Positions 1 through 10,057 of a DNA stretch of 64,000 nucleotides are shown here, in pieces; the stretch's first letter is position 1; each line of letters opens with the position of its first letter. Where the stretch lies: contig CAWHLA010000006.1 in assembly GCA_963830065.1 (NCBI GenBank), forward strand, positions 434,001 through 498,000, written 5' to 3'. The stretch is from JACCZR01 sp963830065 (GTDB lineage Bacteria > Actinomycetota > Thermoleophilia > Solirubrobacterales > Thermoleophilaceae). The notes beneath the pieces are model-generated. The model made no database searches, was not told the DNA's origin, and saw only the letters and a list, made by a program, of their open reading frames with translations. A program made the translations under genes and the position numbers.

Positions 1-2496
1 GTAGAGCCTCGTGGCCTAGAGGAGGAGATGCGGTCGTCGTACCTCGATTACGCGATGAGCGTGATCGTCGGCCGGGCGCTGCCTGACGTCCGCGACGGCC
101 TCAAGCCGGTGCACCGGCGCGTGCTCTACGCGATGCACCAGTCGGGTCTTCAGCCCACCCGTCCGTATCGCAAGTGCGCCTTCGTGGTGGGCGAGGTGAT
201 GGGCACCTTCCACCCTCACGGCGACTCTGCCATCTACGACACGTTGGTCCGCATGGGGCAGGACTTCGCGATGCGCTACCCGCTCATCGACCCCCAGGGC
301 AACTTCGGGTCGATCGACAGCGACCCCGCCGCCGCGATGCGCTACACGGAGGCTCGTCTCTCGCGGCTGGCCACCGAGATGCTGCGCGACATCGACCAGG
401 ACACGGTCGACTTCGTCGCCAACTACGACGACTCGCAGCTCGAGCCGTCCGTCCTGCCGGCGCGCTTCCCCAACCTCCTGGTCAACGGTGCGTCAGGGAT
501 CGCCGTCGGGATGGCGACCAACATCCCGCCGCACAACCTGCGCGAGTCGATCGACGCCACGGTGGCCTACCTCGACGACCCCTCGATCGACGTCAGCGGC
601 CTGATGAAGCACATCAAGGGCCCGGACTTCCCCACCGGCGGCATCATCACCGGGCGCGCCGGCATCCGCGAGGCGTACGAGACCGGCCGGGGCCGCGTGG
701 TGATCAAGGCGCGCGCCCACATCGAGCCGCTGCGCCAGGGCAAGGAGGCGATCATCGTCACCGAGATGCCCTACCAGGTGACCAAGGGTGACGGTCGCAA
801 CGACGGCTCGGGCCTGATCAAGAAGATCGCCGAGGTCGTGCAGAACGGGAAGGTCAAGGAGGTCGCCGACCTTCGCGACGAGTCCGACAAGTCGGGCATC
901 CGCCTGGTCATCGAGCTCAAGCGCGACGTGATTCCGAAGGTCGCGCTGAACAAGCTCTACAAGCACACACCGCTGCAGACCACCTTCGGCGTGAACATGG
1001 TCGCGCTGGTCGACAACGTGCCGCGCTCGCTCGGGCTGCTGCCGATCATCAAGAACTACGTCGACCACCAGCGCGACGTGGTGGTGCGGCGCACGAAGCA
1101 CGAGCTGCGCGGCGCCGAGAGCCGGCTGCACATCCTCGAGGGCCTGCTGGTCGCGCTCACCGACCTCGACGCCGTGATCGAGCTGATTCGCAACTCGCCC
1201 GATCCCGACGAGGCGCGGCAGGGGCTCATGGATCGCTTCGAGCTCACGCGCGTGCAGGCGCAGGCGATCCTCGACCTCCGCCTCCAGCGGCTCACCGCGC
1301 TCGAGGCCGACAAGATCAAGCAGGACCACGCCGACACGCTGGAGCGCATCCGTGAGCTCCGCGCGCTGCTCGGCGACGAGGAGAAGGTGAAGTCCCTCAT
1401 CAAGGAGGAGCTGCTCGAGATCCGCGAGCGCTACGGCGACGAGCGGCGCACCGAGATCACCGCCTCCGAGGACGAGATCGACATCGAGGATCTGATCGCC
1501 GACCAGCAGATGGTCATCTCGATCACCAAGTCCGGCTACATCAAGTCACTGCCCCTGGCCACCTACCGCCAGCAGCACCGTGGCGGCAAGGGCGTGATGG
1601 GCATGGACATGAAGGACGAGGACTACATCGAGCACCTCTTCGTGTGCTCGTCTCACGACTACCTCTTGTTCTTCTCCAACCGCGGCAAGGTCTACCGGCA
1701 GAAGGTCTACGAGCTGCCCGAGGCCTCGCGCACCGCGAAGGGCCGCGCACTGGTCAACGTGCTGCCGCTGCGCGAGGGCGAGCGGGTCCAGGCCGTGCTC
1801 GCCACCCGGGACTTCTCCGAGGGCAAGTACGTCGTCTTCGCCACCCGCCAGGGGATGATCAAGAAGACCGAGTTCACCGCCTACAACACGCCGATCAAGG
1901 CGGACGGCATCATCGCGATCAAGATCCGCGACGACGACGAGCTGGTGGCGGTGCGGCGGACCAGCGGGGACGACGACGTGATCATGGTCTCCCACTCCGG
2001 GCAGGCCGCGCGCTTCAACGAGGACCAGGCGCGGCCGATGGGGCGGGACACCAGCGGCGTGCGAGGGATGAACGTCTCGCGCGGCGACAACCACGTGCTT
2101 GCGATGGACGTGGTGCGGCCGGACACCGAGCTGCTGGTGGTCACCGAGAACGGCTTCGGAAAGCGGACGCCAATCGAGGACTACCCGGTGAAGGGCCGCG
2201 GCGCCATGGGCGTGAAGACCATCGGCCTCACCGAGAAGAAGGGCGGCGTGGCCGGCGCCCTGGTGGTGCGCGAGCACCAGGACCTCGTGTTCATCTCCCA
2301 GAGCGGCATGGTGCAGCGCACCGGCGTGCGCGGCATCTCCCAGCAGGGGCGGCCCGCTCAGGGCGTGAAGGTCATGAACATGAAGGACGACGACGTGGTG
2401 AGCGCCGTCGCGCTCGTGGTCGAGGAGTCGACTGCCGCCGAGGCAGCCGCCGAGGAGGGCGCCGACCAGGGGCCCGCCGAGCTGTCGGCGGAGTAG
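1..2496 (+). CDS. gyrA: DNA gyrase subunit A (5' end outside window)
   Basis: GyrA, the breakage-reunion subunit of the type II topoisomerase that introduces negative supercoils with GyrB. The frame is open from base 1: codons before the ATG at 28 read VEPRGLEEE, typical pre-core GyrA sequence, so the true start lies upstream. Counting from that ATG, the active-site tyrosine is Y106 (RYTEAR, equivalent to E. coli Y122). The quinolone-determining positions are S67 and D71 (equivalent to S83/D87), the susceptible residues. A GyrA box (QHRGGKG, a variant of QRRGGKG) sits where the C-terminal beta-pinwheel begins, which separates it from ParC. The tail is acidic and low-complexity. Located at the window edge; gyrB would be expected upstream. 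Confidence 0.97.
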   Translation, partial: VEPRGLEEEMRSSYLDYAMSVIVGRALPDVRDGLKPVHRRVLYAMHQSGLQPTRPYRKCAFVVGEVMGTFHPHGDSAIYDTLVRMGQDFAMRYPLIDPQGNFGSIDSDPAAAMRYTEARLSRLATEMLRDIDQDTVDFVANYDDSQLEPSVLPARFPNLLVNGASGIAVGMATNIPPHNLRESIDATVAYLDDPSIDVSGLMKHIKGPDFPTGGIITGRAGIREAYETGRGRVVIKARAHIEPLRQGKEAIIVTEMPYQVTKGDGRNDGSGLIKKIAEVVQNGKVKEVADLRDESDKSGIRLVIELKRDVIPKVALNKLYKHTPLQTTFGVNMVALVDNVPRSLGLLPIIKNYVDHQRDVVVRRTKHELRGAESRLHILEGLLVALTDLDAVIELIRNSPDPDEARQGLMDRFELTRVQAQAILDLRLQRLTALEADKIKQDHADTLERIRELRALLGDEEKVKSLIKEELLEIRERYGDERRTEITASEDEIDIEDLIADQQMVISITKSGYIKSLPLATYRQQHRGGKGVMGMDMKDEDYIEHLFVCSSHDYLLFFSNRGKVYRQKVYELPEASRTAKGRALVNVLPLREGERVQAVLATRDFSEGKYVVFATRQGMIKKTEFTAYNTPIKADGIIAIKIRDDDELVAVRRTSGDDDVIMVSHSGQAARFNEDQARPMGRDTSGVRGMNVSRGDNHVLAMDVVRPDTELLVVTENGFGKRTPIEDYPVKGRGAMGVKTIGLTEKKGGVAGALVVREHQDLVFISQSGMVQRTGVRGISQQGRPAQGVKVMNMKDDDVVSAVALVVEESTAAEAAAEEGADQGPAELSAE

Positions 2497-2505
2497 CGCC
2501 CAGGC

Positions 2506-3066
2506 TCAGTCCCAGACCCGCCCGGCCACCTCGCACACCAGCGCCAGCTTGCGCCGCTGGTCTTCGATCGTCAGCGCGTTCCCTACCACCGAGGTGGAGA
2601 ACCCGCACTGCGGACTCACCGCCAAGCCGTCCAGCCCGACTACCTGCGCGGCCTCGTGCACTCACCGCTCCAGCTCCGCAGGGTCCTCCAGGCGGGCGCT
2701 CTTGGTGGTGACCAGCCCCAGCACGACGACCTCGGTCACGGCCACCTGCTCAGGCCCGCCCACTTCCTTGTCGCCGAGCGCATCGGAGTGCCACGAGCCC
2801 CACAGCCACGCGTCGATGCCCACCCCGTTGAAGCCGTCCACGGACGCGGCCAGTTCCGACTGGAACGACTCGCGGCGCAGCTCGCCGTCGTTGACCACCG
2901 GGAGGTCGGCATCCTCCTGCATGGCCACGGCTTCGCGCACCGCGGCGTCCTCGGCCGCCTTCAGGCCGGGGTCAGAGCGATCGCCCGCCGCGCGGGCATC
3001 CCGTGTGCGGAGCAGCGCCTGCGGCCGGAGCAGGCTTCCCACGTGCTCGGCCCGGGCATCGACCAT
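2506..3066 (-). pseudogene. Decayed MetE-like (cobalamin-independent methionine synthase C-domain) gene
   Basis: Remnant of a COG0620/MetE-like methyltransferase, whose intact members are about 350-380 residues. The N-terminal part is recognisable (AEHVGSLLRP near the start, then LPVVNDGELRRESF). It jumps in frame from residue about 103 to the late-domain motif VVVLGLVTTKSARLEDPAEL, so about 150-180 residues are missing, including the region that carries the zinc-binding HxC. A TGA stop at 2662-2664 then interrupts the frame. Beyond it the same frame continues with family-like sequence ending in PQCGFSTSVVGNAL and a proper stop at 2506-2508. One deletion plus one nonsense codon, with no frameshift. 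Read as a dead gene; the 134-residue N-terminal piece could still be translated but would lack the active site. Confidence 0.8.
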
Positions 3067-3072
3067 CGGGCG

Positions 3073-3078
3073 AGTATC
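3073..3078 (-). promoter_or_regulatory. -10 element GATACT of the metE-like remnant
   Basis: On the minus strand GATACT lies 6 nt upstream of the ATG at 3066-3064. This is the spacing expected for a leaderless actinobacterial transcript. No ribosome binding site precedes the ATG. Assignment is by sequence only. Confidence 0.4.
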
Positions 3079-3086
3079 GCGCTCTC

Positions 3087-3107
3087 AGAGAACCGCCAGC
3101 GTTCTCT
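3087..3107. promoter_or_regulatory. Perfect 7-bp inverted repeat (AGAGAAC-N7-GTTCTCT)
   Basis: AGAGAAC (3087-3093) and GTTCTCT (3101-3107) are perfect reverse complements separated by CGCCAGC. The element sits between the divergent metE-like remnant and the secreted-protein gene, just upstream of the metE-like -10. It could be an operator for either gene or a short hairpin; no regulator in the window can be tied to it. Confidence 0.45.
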
Positions 3108-3170
3108 TACGTTGTTCACAAGTTCGTTCATCACAGTGGCCTCCATGAACTGGACCAGGAGGAGTCGGGC

Positions 3171-3902
3171 ATGAGGCACAAGAAGGCAGCGACAGGCGCC
3201 GCAGCCGTGCTGGCGCTGGGTATCGGGGCCACCGCCGTGGCGGCCCCGGGCGGCGACGGCCCCCTCGGGGGCGTGTTCGGACCCAGCCCGCAGGAGCGCC
3301 GCGCCGAGCAGGCACAGGACCTCGCCAAGGAGCTCAACCTGCCCGAGAACCGCGTCCGCCGGGCGATCGACCGCGTGGGCGAGAAGCGGCGCGCCGAGCA
3401 CCAGGCCGAGAAGGCCAAGGAGCTCGCGAAGCGGCTGGGCGTGTCCGAGGACGACGCTGCGAAGGCGCTGGCCAAGGGCCGCGAGGCTCTGCGCAAGGAG
3501 TTCCAGAGCCAGCGCAGCCGGCGGAGTTTCCGTCCGCGCGCGGGTCACGACGCCTTCATCGAGGCCATCGCCGAATCGCTCGACAAGCGCACCGACGAGG
3601 TCAAGAAGGCGCTCAAGGACATCCGCCAGGATCGCCTGGACGCCGAGCTGGCCGAAGCGGTCAAGGAGGGCCGGCTGACCCAGAAGCAGGCCGACGAGAT
3701 CAAGAAGCGCGCGGACCAGGGTGGGCTGCGCATGCGCTTCCACCACCACCGCGGCGGGTCGGGCTTCGGACCGGGTGGCCCCGGTGGGCCAGGCGGACCG
3801 CCGCCTGGAGGCGAAGGGCGCGGCGGCGACCTCCTGATGCCGCCGCCCCCGCCCGGCGGCGGCGCCGAGGAGCTCCCCCCGCCCCAGGGTGTCCCCGGCT
3901 AG
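3171..3902 (+). CDS. Secreted charged helical protein with Gly/Pro-rich tail
   Basis: 243 residues, function unknown. The ATG at 3171 is chosen because AGGAGG (3157-3162) lies at good spacing and the next 25 residues form a signal peptide (basic MRHKK, hydrophobic core, AVAAP). The mature part is Lys/Glu/Arg-rich with repeated motifs of the type LAKEL/LAKRL...VSEDDAAKAL and a later EGRLTQKQADEIKKR. These resemble the helical repeats of DUF2680-like secreted proteins. From about residue 185 it becomes HHHRGG then Gly/Pro-rich low complexity. Probably cell-envelope associated. An upstream in-frame GTG at 3003 would destroy the signal peptide and was rejected. Confidence 0.75.
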   Translation: MRHKKAATGAAAVLALGIGATAVAAPGGDGPLGGVFGPSPQERRAEQAQDLAKELNLPENRVRRAIDRVGEKRRAEHQAEKAKELAKRLGVSEDDAAKALAKGREALRKEFQSQRSRRSFRPRAGHDAFIEAIAESLDKRTDEVKKALKDIRQDRLDAELAEAVKEGRLTQKQADEIKKRADQGGLRMRFHHHRGGSGFGPGGPGGPGGPPPGGEGRGGDLLMPPPPPGGGAEELPPPQGVPG

Positions 3903-4143
3903 CGACCCTGTCGTACTGGTCGTCGTCGACGACCGGGCGATCCGACAGGCCCTCGACCACGCGCTCGCCGCCGAGGCCGGCGTGACGGTGATCGTGGACA
4001 ACGATGGCTCGGCACTGGGGCTGGCGCTCGTCCGCCAGCAGGCCGAGCTTCAAGCCGGCGGCGCGCGGCTGGAGCCCTCTCCGCTGGGCGGTCTGCGGGC
4101 CGTGGTCGCAATCGGCGCGGCGCCGCCCGCCCGGTTTGCTTGA
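3889..4143 (+). CDS. Possible small protein, receiver-like N-terminus
   Basis: An 84-residue frame starting at a GTG that overlaps the end of the preceding gene by 14 nt. The first 40 residues (VVLVVVDDRAIRQALDHALA) faintly resemble the beta1-alpha1 of a response-regulator receiver domain with its DD pair. The rest has no recognisable domain, and the protein is far too short for a full receiver (about 115 residues). It may be a fragment of a lost regulator or a chance open frame. No ribosome binding site was identified. Confidence 0.3.
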   Translation: MSPASDPVVLVVVDDRAIRQALDHALAAEAGVTVIVDNDGSALGLALVRQQAELQAGGARLEPSPLGGLRAVVAIGAAPPARFA

Positions 4144-4353
4144 ATGGCCAGACCAGAGAAAGGGGGTGGTCCGAAGTTGAGTGACAGTCTTTCCGGGACC
4201 CTGGAGGTGTCCGGCCGCTAGACCGGAGCTGGGCCCCGTCCTGCGGAGTCCGCCCGTGACACCGTCGGCGTCGGAGGCCGGGAGTCGTCCCGCCGGCCCG
4301 GGTCGCAGAGCGATCCGAGCGATCGAAGCCGATAAGTCCAGCCAAGCACCGTG
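4144..4353. other. Intergenic stretch with potential structured RNA
   Basis: No coding sequence convinces me here. The plus strand can form GC-rich stems, for example GGCCGG (4275-4280 region) pairing with CCGGCC shortly downstream. It is followed by CGAGCGATCGAAGCCGATAAG and then the strong hairpin at 4354-4381. It may be an untranslated RNA or a 3' UTR; I cannot assign it to a known riboswitch class. Confidence 0.25.
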
Positions 4354-4381
4354 GAGGGGGCGCCCAACAGGGCGCCCCCTC
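4354..4381. terminator. Bidirectional GC-rich hairpin terminator
   Basis: A perfect 12-bp stem (GAGGGGGCGCCC pairing with GGGCGCCCCCTC) closed by an AACA tetraloop. It lies directly beyond the stop codon of the leftward gene ending at 4387. There is no U-tract, as is common in high-GC actinobacteria. The symmetry means it could terminate transcription from both sides. Confidence 0.7.
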
Positions 4382-4386
4382 TGGCT

Positions 4387-4959
4387 CTAGGGCTTGCCCC
4401 CGGAGGAGTTGGGCGCGCTGGCGCCGCCGCTGGATGAACTTTTCTGCTTGGCCTGCGCCTGCTCCACCTTGTCCACCCGGTCGCTGAGCTTCCCGATCGA
4501 GTCGCGGGCCGCCTTGGCGTCACCCGCGGCCTGGTTGACGTCGTCCTCCACGCGCGAGACCCGGCCCTCGAGCTTCTGGAGGTCGGCGGACTGCGGCAGC
4601 CGGTCCACCCTGTCCTCGAGCTGCTGGAAGCGGTCGTCCAGGCGGTCCTGAAGGCGGTTGATCGAGCGGTTGGCAGCCGCGACGGTCTCGGAGTTGTCGT
4701 CGGCCGGCTTGACCAGCGCGATCACCGCCAACGCGGTGGCCGCGACGGCCCACACACCGGCGACGATGGTCCACCGCCGCACCCCTTTGACGTCGGCCAC
4801 GGAGGCCGGACGCTGGTCGTCGGGCGCCGGGGGAGGCGCCTCCCCCTGAGCGGGGGGCTGCTGGTCGGGCGGACGCGCCTGATCGGACTCGGGCTGCCAC
4901 CCTCCGGCCCAGGTGGGGCGGGTGGTGCGCTGCGGCGGGTCGCCGGGAGTGGAGGCCAC
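4387..4959 (-). CDS. Single-pass membrane protein with coiled coil
   Basis: 190 residues, no family recognised. Order: Pro/Gln/Asp-rich cytoplasmic N-terminus (1-58), one transmembrane helix (about 62-82, WTIVAGVWAVAATALAVIAL), then a heptad-rich region (about 90-170) with repeated RLxDR...QLEDRVDRL and KLEGRVSRVEDDV segments predicting a coiled coil. It ends in a Ser/Gly-rich tail. The topology suggests an extracytoplasmic coiled coil anchored in the membrane. It follows the HNH gene by 4 nt, so it is probably cotranscribed with it and with pheA. Confidence 0.7.
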   Translation of the reverse strand: MASTPGDPPQRTTRPTWAGGWQPESDQARPPDQQPPAQGEAPPPAPDDQRPASVADVKGVRRWTIVAGVWAVAATALAVIALVKPADDNSETVAAANRSINRLQDRLDDRFQQLEDRVDRLPQSADLQKLEGRVSRVEDDVNQAAGDAKAARDSIGKLSDRVDKVEQAQAKQKSSSSGGASAPNSSGGKP

Positions 4960-4963
4960 CCGG

Positions 4964-5524
4964 CTAGGCCGCCGCGCCCAGGTAGCGCTCCCACTCGGTG
5001 GGGATGGTGGGAGCGGCGACGTGGATGAACACGGTGGGGCTCGGCGCTCTGGGTGCTCGGCGCAGGGTCATGTTGGCCTGCAGCGGCAGGCGGTCGCCCT
5101 TGCGTCGGTTGCACGGCGCACAGCAGGCGACGATGTTTTCCCAGCCCGACCCGCCGCCCTTCGATCTCGGGACGACGTGGTCGACGGTCAGGCTGCTGCG
5201 GTGGTGCCCGCAGTACTGGCAGGTCCAGCGGTCGCGAGCGAACACCGCGCGGCGCGTGATCTTCCGGCGGTGGGCGTCGCGCGGAATGCGTACGTAGGTG
5301 ACGAGCCGGATGACCACCGGTCGCGGCATCGCCATCCGCTCGGCCCGAAGCGTGGAGGTGCTGTGCTCGAGCATCTCGGCACGCTGCTTGAGCACCAGCA
5401 CCGCTGCGCGGCGGACGGTGCACACGTTGATCGGCTCGTACGACGCGTTGAGCACGAGCACGCGGCCGGTGGAGGTCGTCCTCTGCCCCGGCAACACGGT
5501 CGGCACAGCCGCCACGGCGGCCAT
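4964..5524 (-). CDS. HNH endonuclease family protein
   Basis: 186 residues from the ATG at 5524-5522. A GTG at 5536 would add four residues and overlap pheA. The C-terminal half carries a complete HNH/zinc-ribbon core: CQYC (C102, C105), TVDHVVPRSKGG with D115-H116, ENIVACCAPCN with N130 and a second CxxC (C135, C138). The N-terminus (VLVLNASYEPINVC) is the conserved leader of the stand-alone actinobacterial HNH family found next to housekeeping genes, not in mobile elements. Biochemical role unknown; nicking or DNA-repair activity is plausible. The start lies one base after the pheA stop, so it is translated as part of the same operon. Confidence 0.85.
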   Translation of the reverse strand: MAAVAAVPTVLPGQRTTSTGRVLVLNASYEPINVCTVRRAAVLVLKQRAEMLEHSTSTLRAERMAMPRPVVIRLVTYVRIPRDAHRRKITRRAVFARDRWTCQYCGHHRSSLTVDHVVPRSKGGGSGWENIVACCAPCNRRKGDRLPLQANMTLRRAPRAPSPTVFIHVAAPTIPTEWERYLGAAA

Positions 5525-5525
5525 G

Positions 5526-6380
5526 TTAGCGGTCACCCACCCCCGAAACCCCTGGGTAGGAGCCGAGAACGCGCACCCCTTCGACCTGCCCAGCGACCGC
5601 GTCGAGAGCCTCCCCGACTGCTGGTTCGGCGTCGCCTCCCTCGAGGTCGCAGAAGAACATGTAGTGGCCGAGGCGGACCCTCCGGGGACGCGACTCGATG
5701 CGGGTCATGTTCACCTCGCGGTCTGCGAGCTCCCCGAGCACCCGGACCAGCCAGCCGGGCGACTCATCACCAGCGCCCCAGAAGACGATCGAGGTCTTGA
5801 TCGGTCCCTCCTCGGGGAACGGCGGCGGGGCGTGCTCCGACCGAAGCCACACGAACCGGGTCCTGTTGTCGGGCCGGTCCTCCACCCCTTCGGCCAGCAC
5901 CTCGGCGCCGTACAGCTCGGCCGCCAGCCGGGAGGCCAGCGCGACCCACGGCCGGCCCCCGCGCACCACTTGGCGCACCGCCTCGGCGGTGGACCCGACG
6001 TCCACCCGCTGGGCCGCGGGCAGCCGCTCGCGCAGGAACGCCGCGCACTGGGCCGTGGCCTGGGGGTGGGAGACCACGCGCTCCACGCCGGCCAGCTCCA
6101 GCGGGCCGGCCGCGACCAGGCAGTGGCTGATCGGGTGGACGACCTCTGCTGCGATCCGGACGCTCTCGGCCTCGCCAGCCAGGGCGTCCAGGGTGGCGGC
6201 CACCCCTCCCTCCAGGGAGTTCTCTATCGGGACGACGGCGAGCTCGACATCTCCCCGCTGGACGGCCATGACCGTCTCGTGGACGGTCGGGAACTCGACT
6301 TCCTCGACGTCGCCCGGGGCCGAGGCCCGCAGCGCTTCGTCGGTGAACGTCCCCGCCGGTCCGAGGAAGGCGACCTTCAA
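5526..6380 (-). CDS. pheA: Prephenate dehydratase
   Basis: 284 residues. Converts prephenate to phenylpyruvate in phenylalanine biosynthesis. Residues 1-180 form the periplasmic-binding-like PDT domain (FLGPAGTFTDEAL at the start, VVPIENSLEGGV, HPQATAQC). The catalytic TRF motif is present (NRTRF, 172-176). Residues about 195-275 form the ACT regulatory domain with the phenylalanine-binding ESRP motif (229-232) and YMFFCDLEG. It is monofunctional, with no chorismate mutase fused. It overlaps the upstream DUF4446 gene by ATGA, so the two are translationally coupled. Feedback inhibition by Phe is expected from the intact ACT domain. Confidence 0.95.
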   Translation of the reverse strand: MKVAFLGPAGTFTDEALRASAPGDVEEVEFPTVHETVMAVQRGDVELAVVPIENSLEGGVAATLDALAGEAESVRIAAEVVHPISHCLVAAGPLELAGVERVVSHPQATAQCAAFLRERLPAAQRVDVGSTAEAVRQVVRGGRPWVALASRLAAELYGAEVLAEGVEDRPDNRTRFVWLRSEHAPPPFPEEGPIKTSIVFWGAGDESPGWLVRVLGELADREVNMTRIESRPRRVRLGHYMFFCDLEGGDAEPAVGEALDAVAGQVEGVRVLGSYPGVSGVGDR

Positions 6381-6898
6381 GCCCGCGCGGGCGCCTCCGT
6401 GGCGGAGCCCAGCGCCGTATTGATCGCCTCCTGCTCCTCGGGGGAGAGCTCGATCTCGGACTCGCCCTCCAGGATCTGCTTGACGTACACGCGGGCCTGG
6501 TCGCGGTGGGAGATCGAGGAGATCACCACGCCCGAGCGGTTGGCGTCGAGCAGGGCGATCGAGCTGGACTGCTGCCCGGACATCTCTCCGTAGGCGTCGT
6601 AGCGGATCATCGACCGGTAGGCGATGCAGCCGTCGATGCGGGCCTCGGCGGAGCTGACCCGGCCTTCGAGCCCGGCGGCGGTCTCCTCCACCCAGTCGCG
6701 CAGCTCCACGAAGCCGGTCTCCAGCCGGGCGGCATGCCCGACCAAGTCGCGCTGGTCACCCTCGCCGAGGACCGCCCGCTGCGCCCTGCGCAGCTGCCTG
6801 AGCTTCACGGCCAGTACGAGCCCGAGGATGAGGGCGATGACGCCCACCCCCGCCGCCGCCAGGGCCACGATCCCCTGGGTGGTCGTCAGTTCATCCAT
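6377..6898 (-). CDS. DUF4446 family membrane protein
   Basis: 173 residues. An N-terminal transmembrane helix (about 9-31) is followed by a basic stretch, a short coiled-coil linker, and the conserved DUF4446 core: RYDAYGEMSGQQSSSIALLD, GVVISSISHRDQARVYVK. The C-terminal EEQEAI is also typical of the family. Function unknown in the family; members are often near replication or cell-wall genes in Gram-positives. Coupled to pheA downstream by a 4-nt overlap. Confidence 0.85.
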   Translation of the reverse strand: MDELTTTQGIVALAAAGVGVIALILGLVLAVKLRQLRRAQRAVLGEGDQRDLVGHAARLETGFVELRDWVEETAAGLEGRVSSAEARIDGCIAYRSMIRYDAYGEMSGQQSSSIALLDANRSGVVISSISHRDQARVYVKQILEGESEIELSPEEQEAINTALGSATEAPARA

Positions 6899-6917
6899 GC
6901 CGGCTCAGGCTAACCGC

Positions 6918-8018
6918 TCAGCGCGTGAAGGTCGCCGAGTAGGACTGCTTGTTGTTGTCGGTCTTGTCCTCGCCAGGGACGGCACCGACGTCGATGGTGA
7001 TCGGCACGCTCTGCCCGGTGGGCGGCTCGTCGTTCAGCGGGACCTCCACGGTCTCCGTCTGGCCCTCGCCGATCTCGTCGATGTTCTCCTCGATGTCGAT
7101 CGCGTCATTGCCCTTGCCGATCGTGATCTTCACCGGGACGTCGGTCTCGTCGTTCTCTCCCTGGTTGATCACCTGCACCGAGAACGACGTGTCCTGGCCC
7201 AGGCGGACGGTGGCCGAGCCGCCCTCGCTCAGCTGCTGCCCGCCGAGCGACACGGTGCCCAGCCCGGTTCCGTGCAGGCCGGGCGAGGCCTCCTCCTTGG
7301 AGCGGTCGCTGCTCCCGCTTCCTCCTCCGCCCTTCAGCAGCTTGGAGACCTCGTCGGGGATCAGCCACGCGCGGTCTGGAAGGAAGCGGCTCTGGGGCAG
7401 CTGGACCTCGTTGATGATCTCCTGCTCGCGCAGTACCGAGTCCAGGTTGGGCCGCACGCGGGAGGCGAAGATGACGTCGCTGGTCAGGAAGAAGCCCATC
7501 TGGTCGGCCAGGCGCTGGATGCCCTTCTCCTTCTCCTGGCCCGAGAGCGCGGTGGGCAGGATGTCGACCACCTTCCCGATGCCGTCGCGGCGGAACTCGA
7601 GCGTCTCGATCAGGTAGTCGTGCGCGGCCTTCAGGTCATCGGGGGCGTCCACGTCGTTGCGCGCTCGCTCCACCAGCTGGTCTGCCTGGGCGCGCAGGCC
7701 CTTGAGGCTGTTCTCGCGGTCGACGTCGCTGACGCCTCGACCGGGGTCCGTCAGCGTGTTGAACATCTCCTCCGACTGAGAGCCCGACTGGTCGACGATC
7801 GCGCGCACGTCGCGTACGTAGTCCTTGAGCCCACGTTCCTCGCGCGCCCCCAGACAACCCCGCAGGAGCAGGAGAAAGAGGATGGCGAAGACGATCGCGC
7901 CGACGATCGCGATCGTGCGGCGGGTGCGCAGGGTCTGGGCGTCAACCCCCGGCCCGGAGGGGCGTCCTCGGGGGGAAGACCGGCGCTGGGGCGGGTCCGG
8001 GTCGTCGAGAAAGGACAG
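6918..8018 (-). CDS. Membrane-anchored protein with CARDB/Ig-like C-terminal domain, probable CTG start
   Basis: 366 residues with this start. ATG/GTG/TTG-only gene finding would begin at the GTG at 7808 and lose the membrane anchor. Upstream in frame, with no other usable start and a TAG at 8030-8028, a CTG (8018-8016) has a clean AGGAG (8029-8025) 6 nt before it. It yields a short Pro/Arg-rich cytoplasmic tail plus a transmembrane helix (about residues 38-56, TIAIVGAIVFAILFLLLLRG). Residues about 70-210 are helical. After a Gly/Ser linker (about 245) comes a beta-sandwich like CARDB domains (FSVQVINQGENDETDVPVKI). Function unknown; it faces the outside. Confidence 0.7.
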   Translation of the reverse strand: MSFLDDPDPPQRRSSPRGRPSGPGVDAQTLRTRRTIAIVGAIVFAILFLLLLRGCLGAREERGLKDYVRDVRAIVDQSGSQSEEMFNTLTDPGRGVSDVDRENSLKGLRAQADQLVERARNDVDAPDDLKAAHDYLIETLEFRRDGIGKVVDILPTALSGQEKEKGIQRLADQMGFFLTSDVIFASRVRPNLDSVLREQEIINEVQLPQSRFLPDRAWLIPDEVSKLLKGGGGSGSSDRSKEEASPGLHGTGLGTVSLGGQQLSEGGSATVRLGQDTSFSVQVINQGENDETDVPVKITIGKGNDAIDIEENIDEIGEGQTETVEVPLNDEPPTGQSVPITIDVGAVPGEDKTDNNKQSYSATFTR

Positions 8019-8140
8019 GGTGTGCTCCTAGCGGAAGGCGATGCCTGCCACGCTAATGGGGCGAGTATGACTGGCCCCCCGGTTGTCATATCCCGTGCAC
8101 CTGCAGGGAGCGCGTTCCCCGGCCCGAAATCGGAGGCGGG

Positions 8141-10036
<1,896 letters not shown>

Positions 10037-10057
10037 GACTACCCTGAGACGCCTCCG

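Noticed and set aside
2662..2664. In-frame TGA of the metE-like gene read as selenocysteine
   Set aside because: The aligned position is not a Cys in the family, no selenocysteine insertion element is apparent, and a large upstream deletion already removes the active site.
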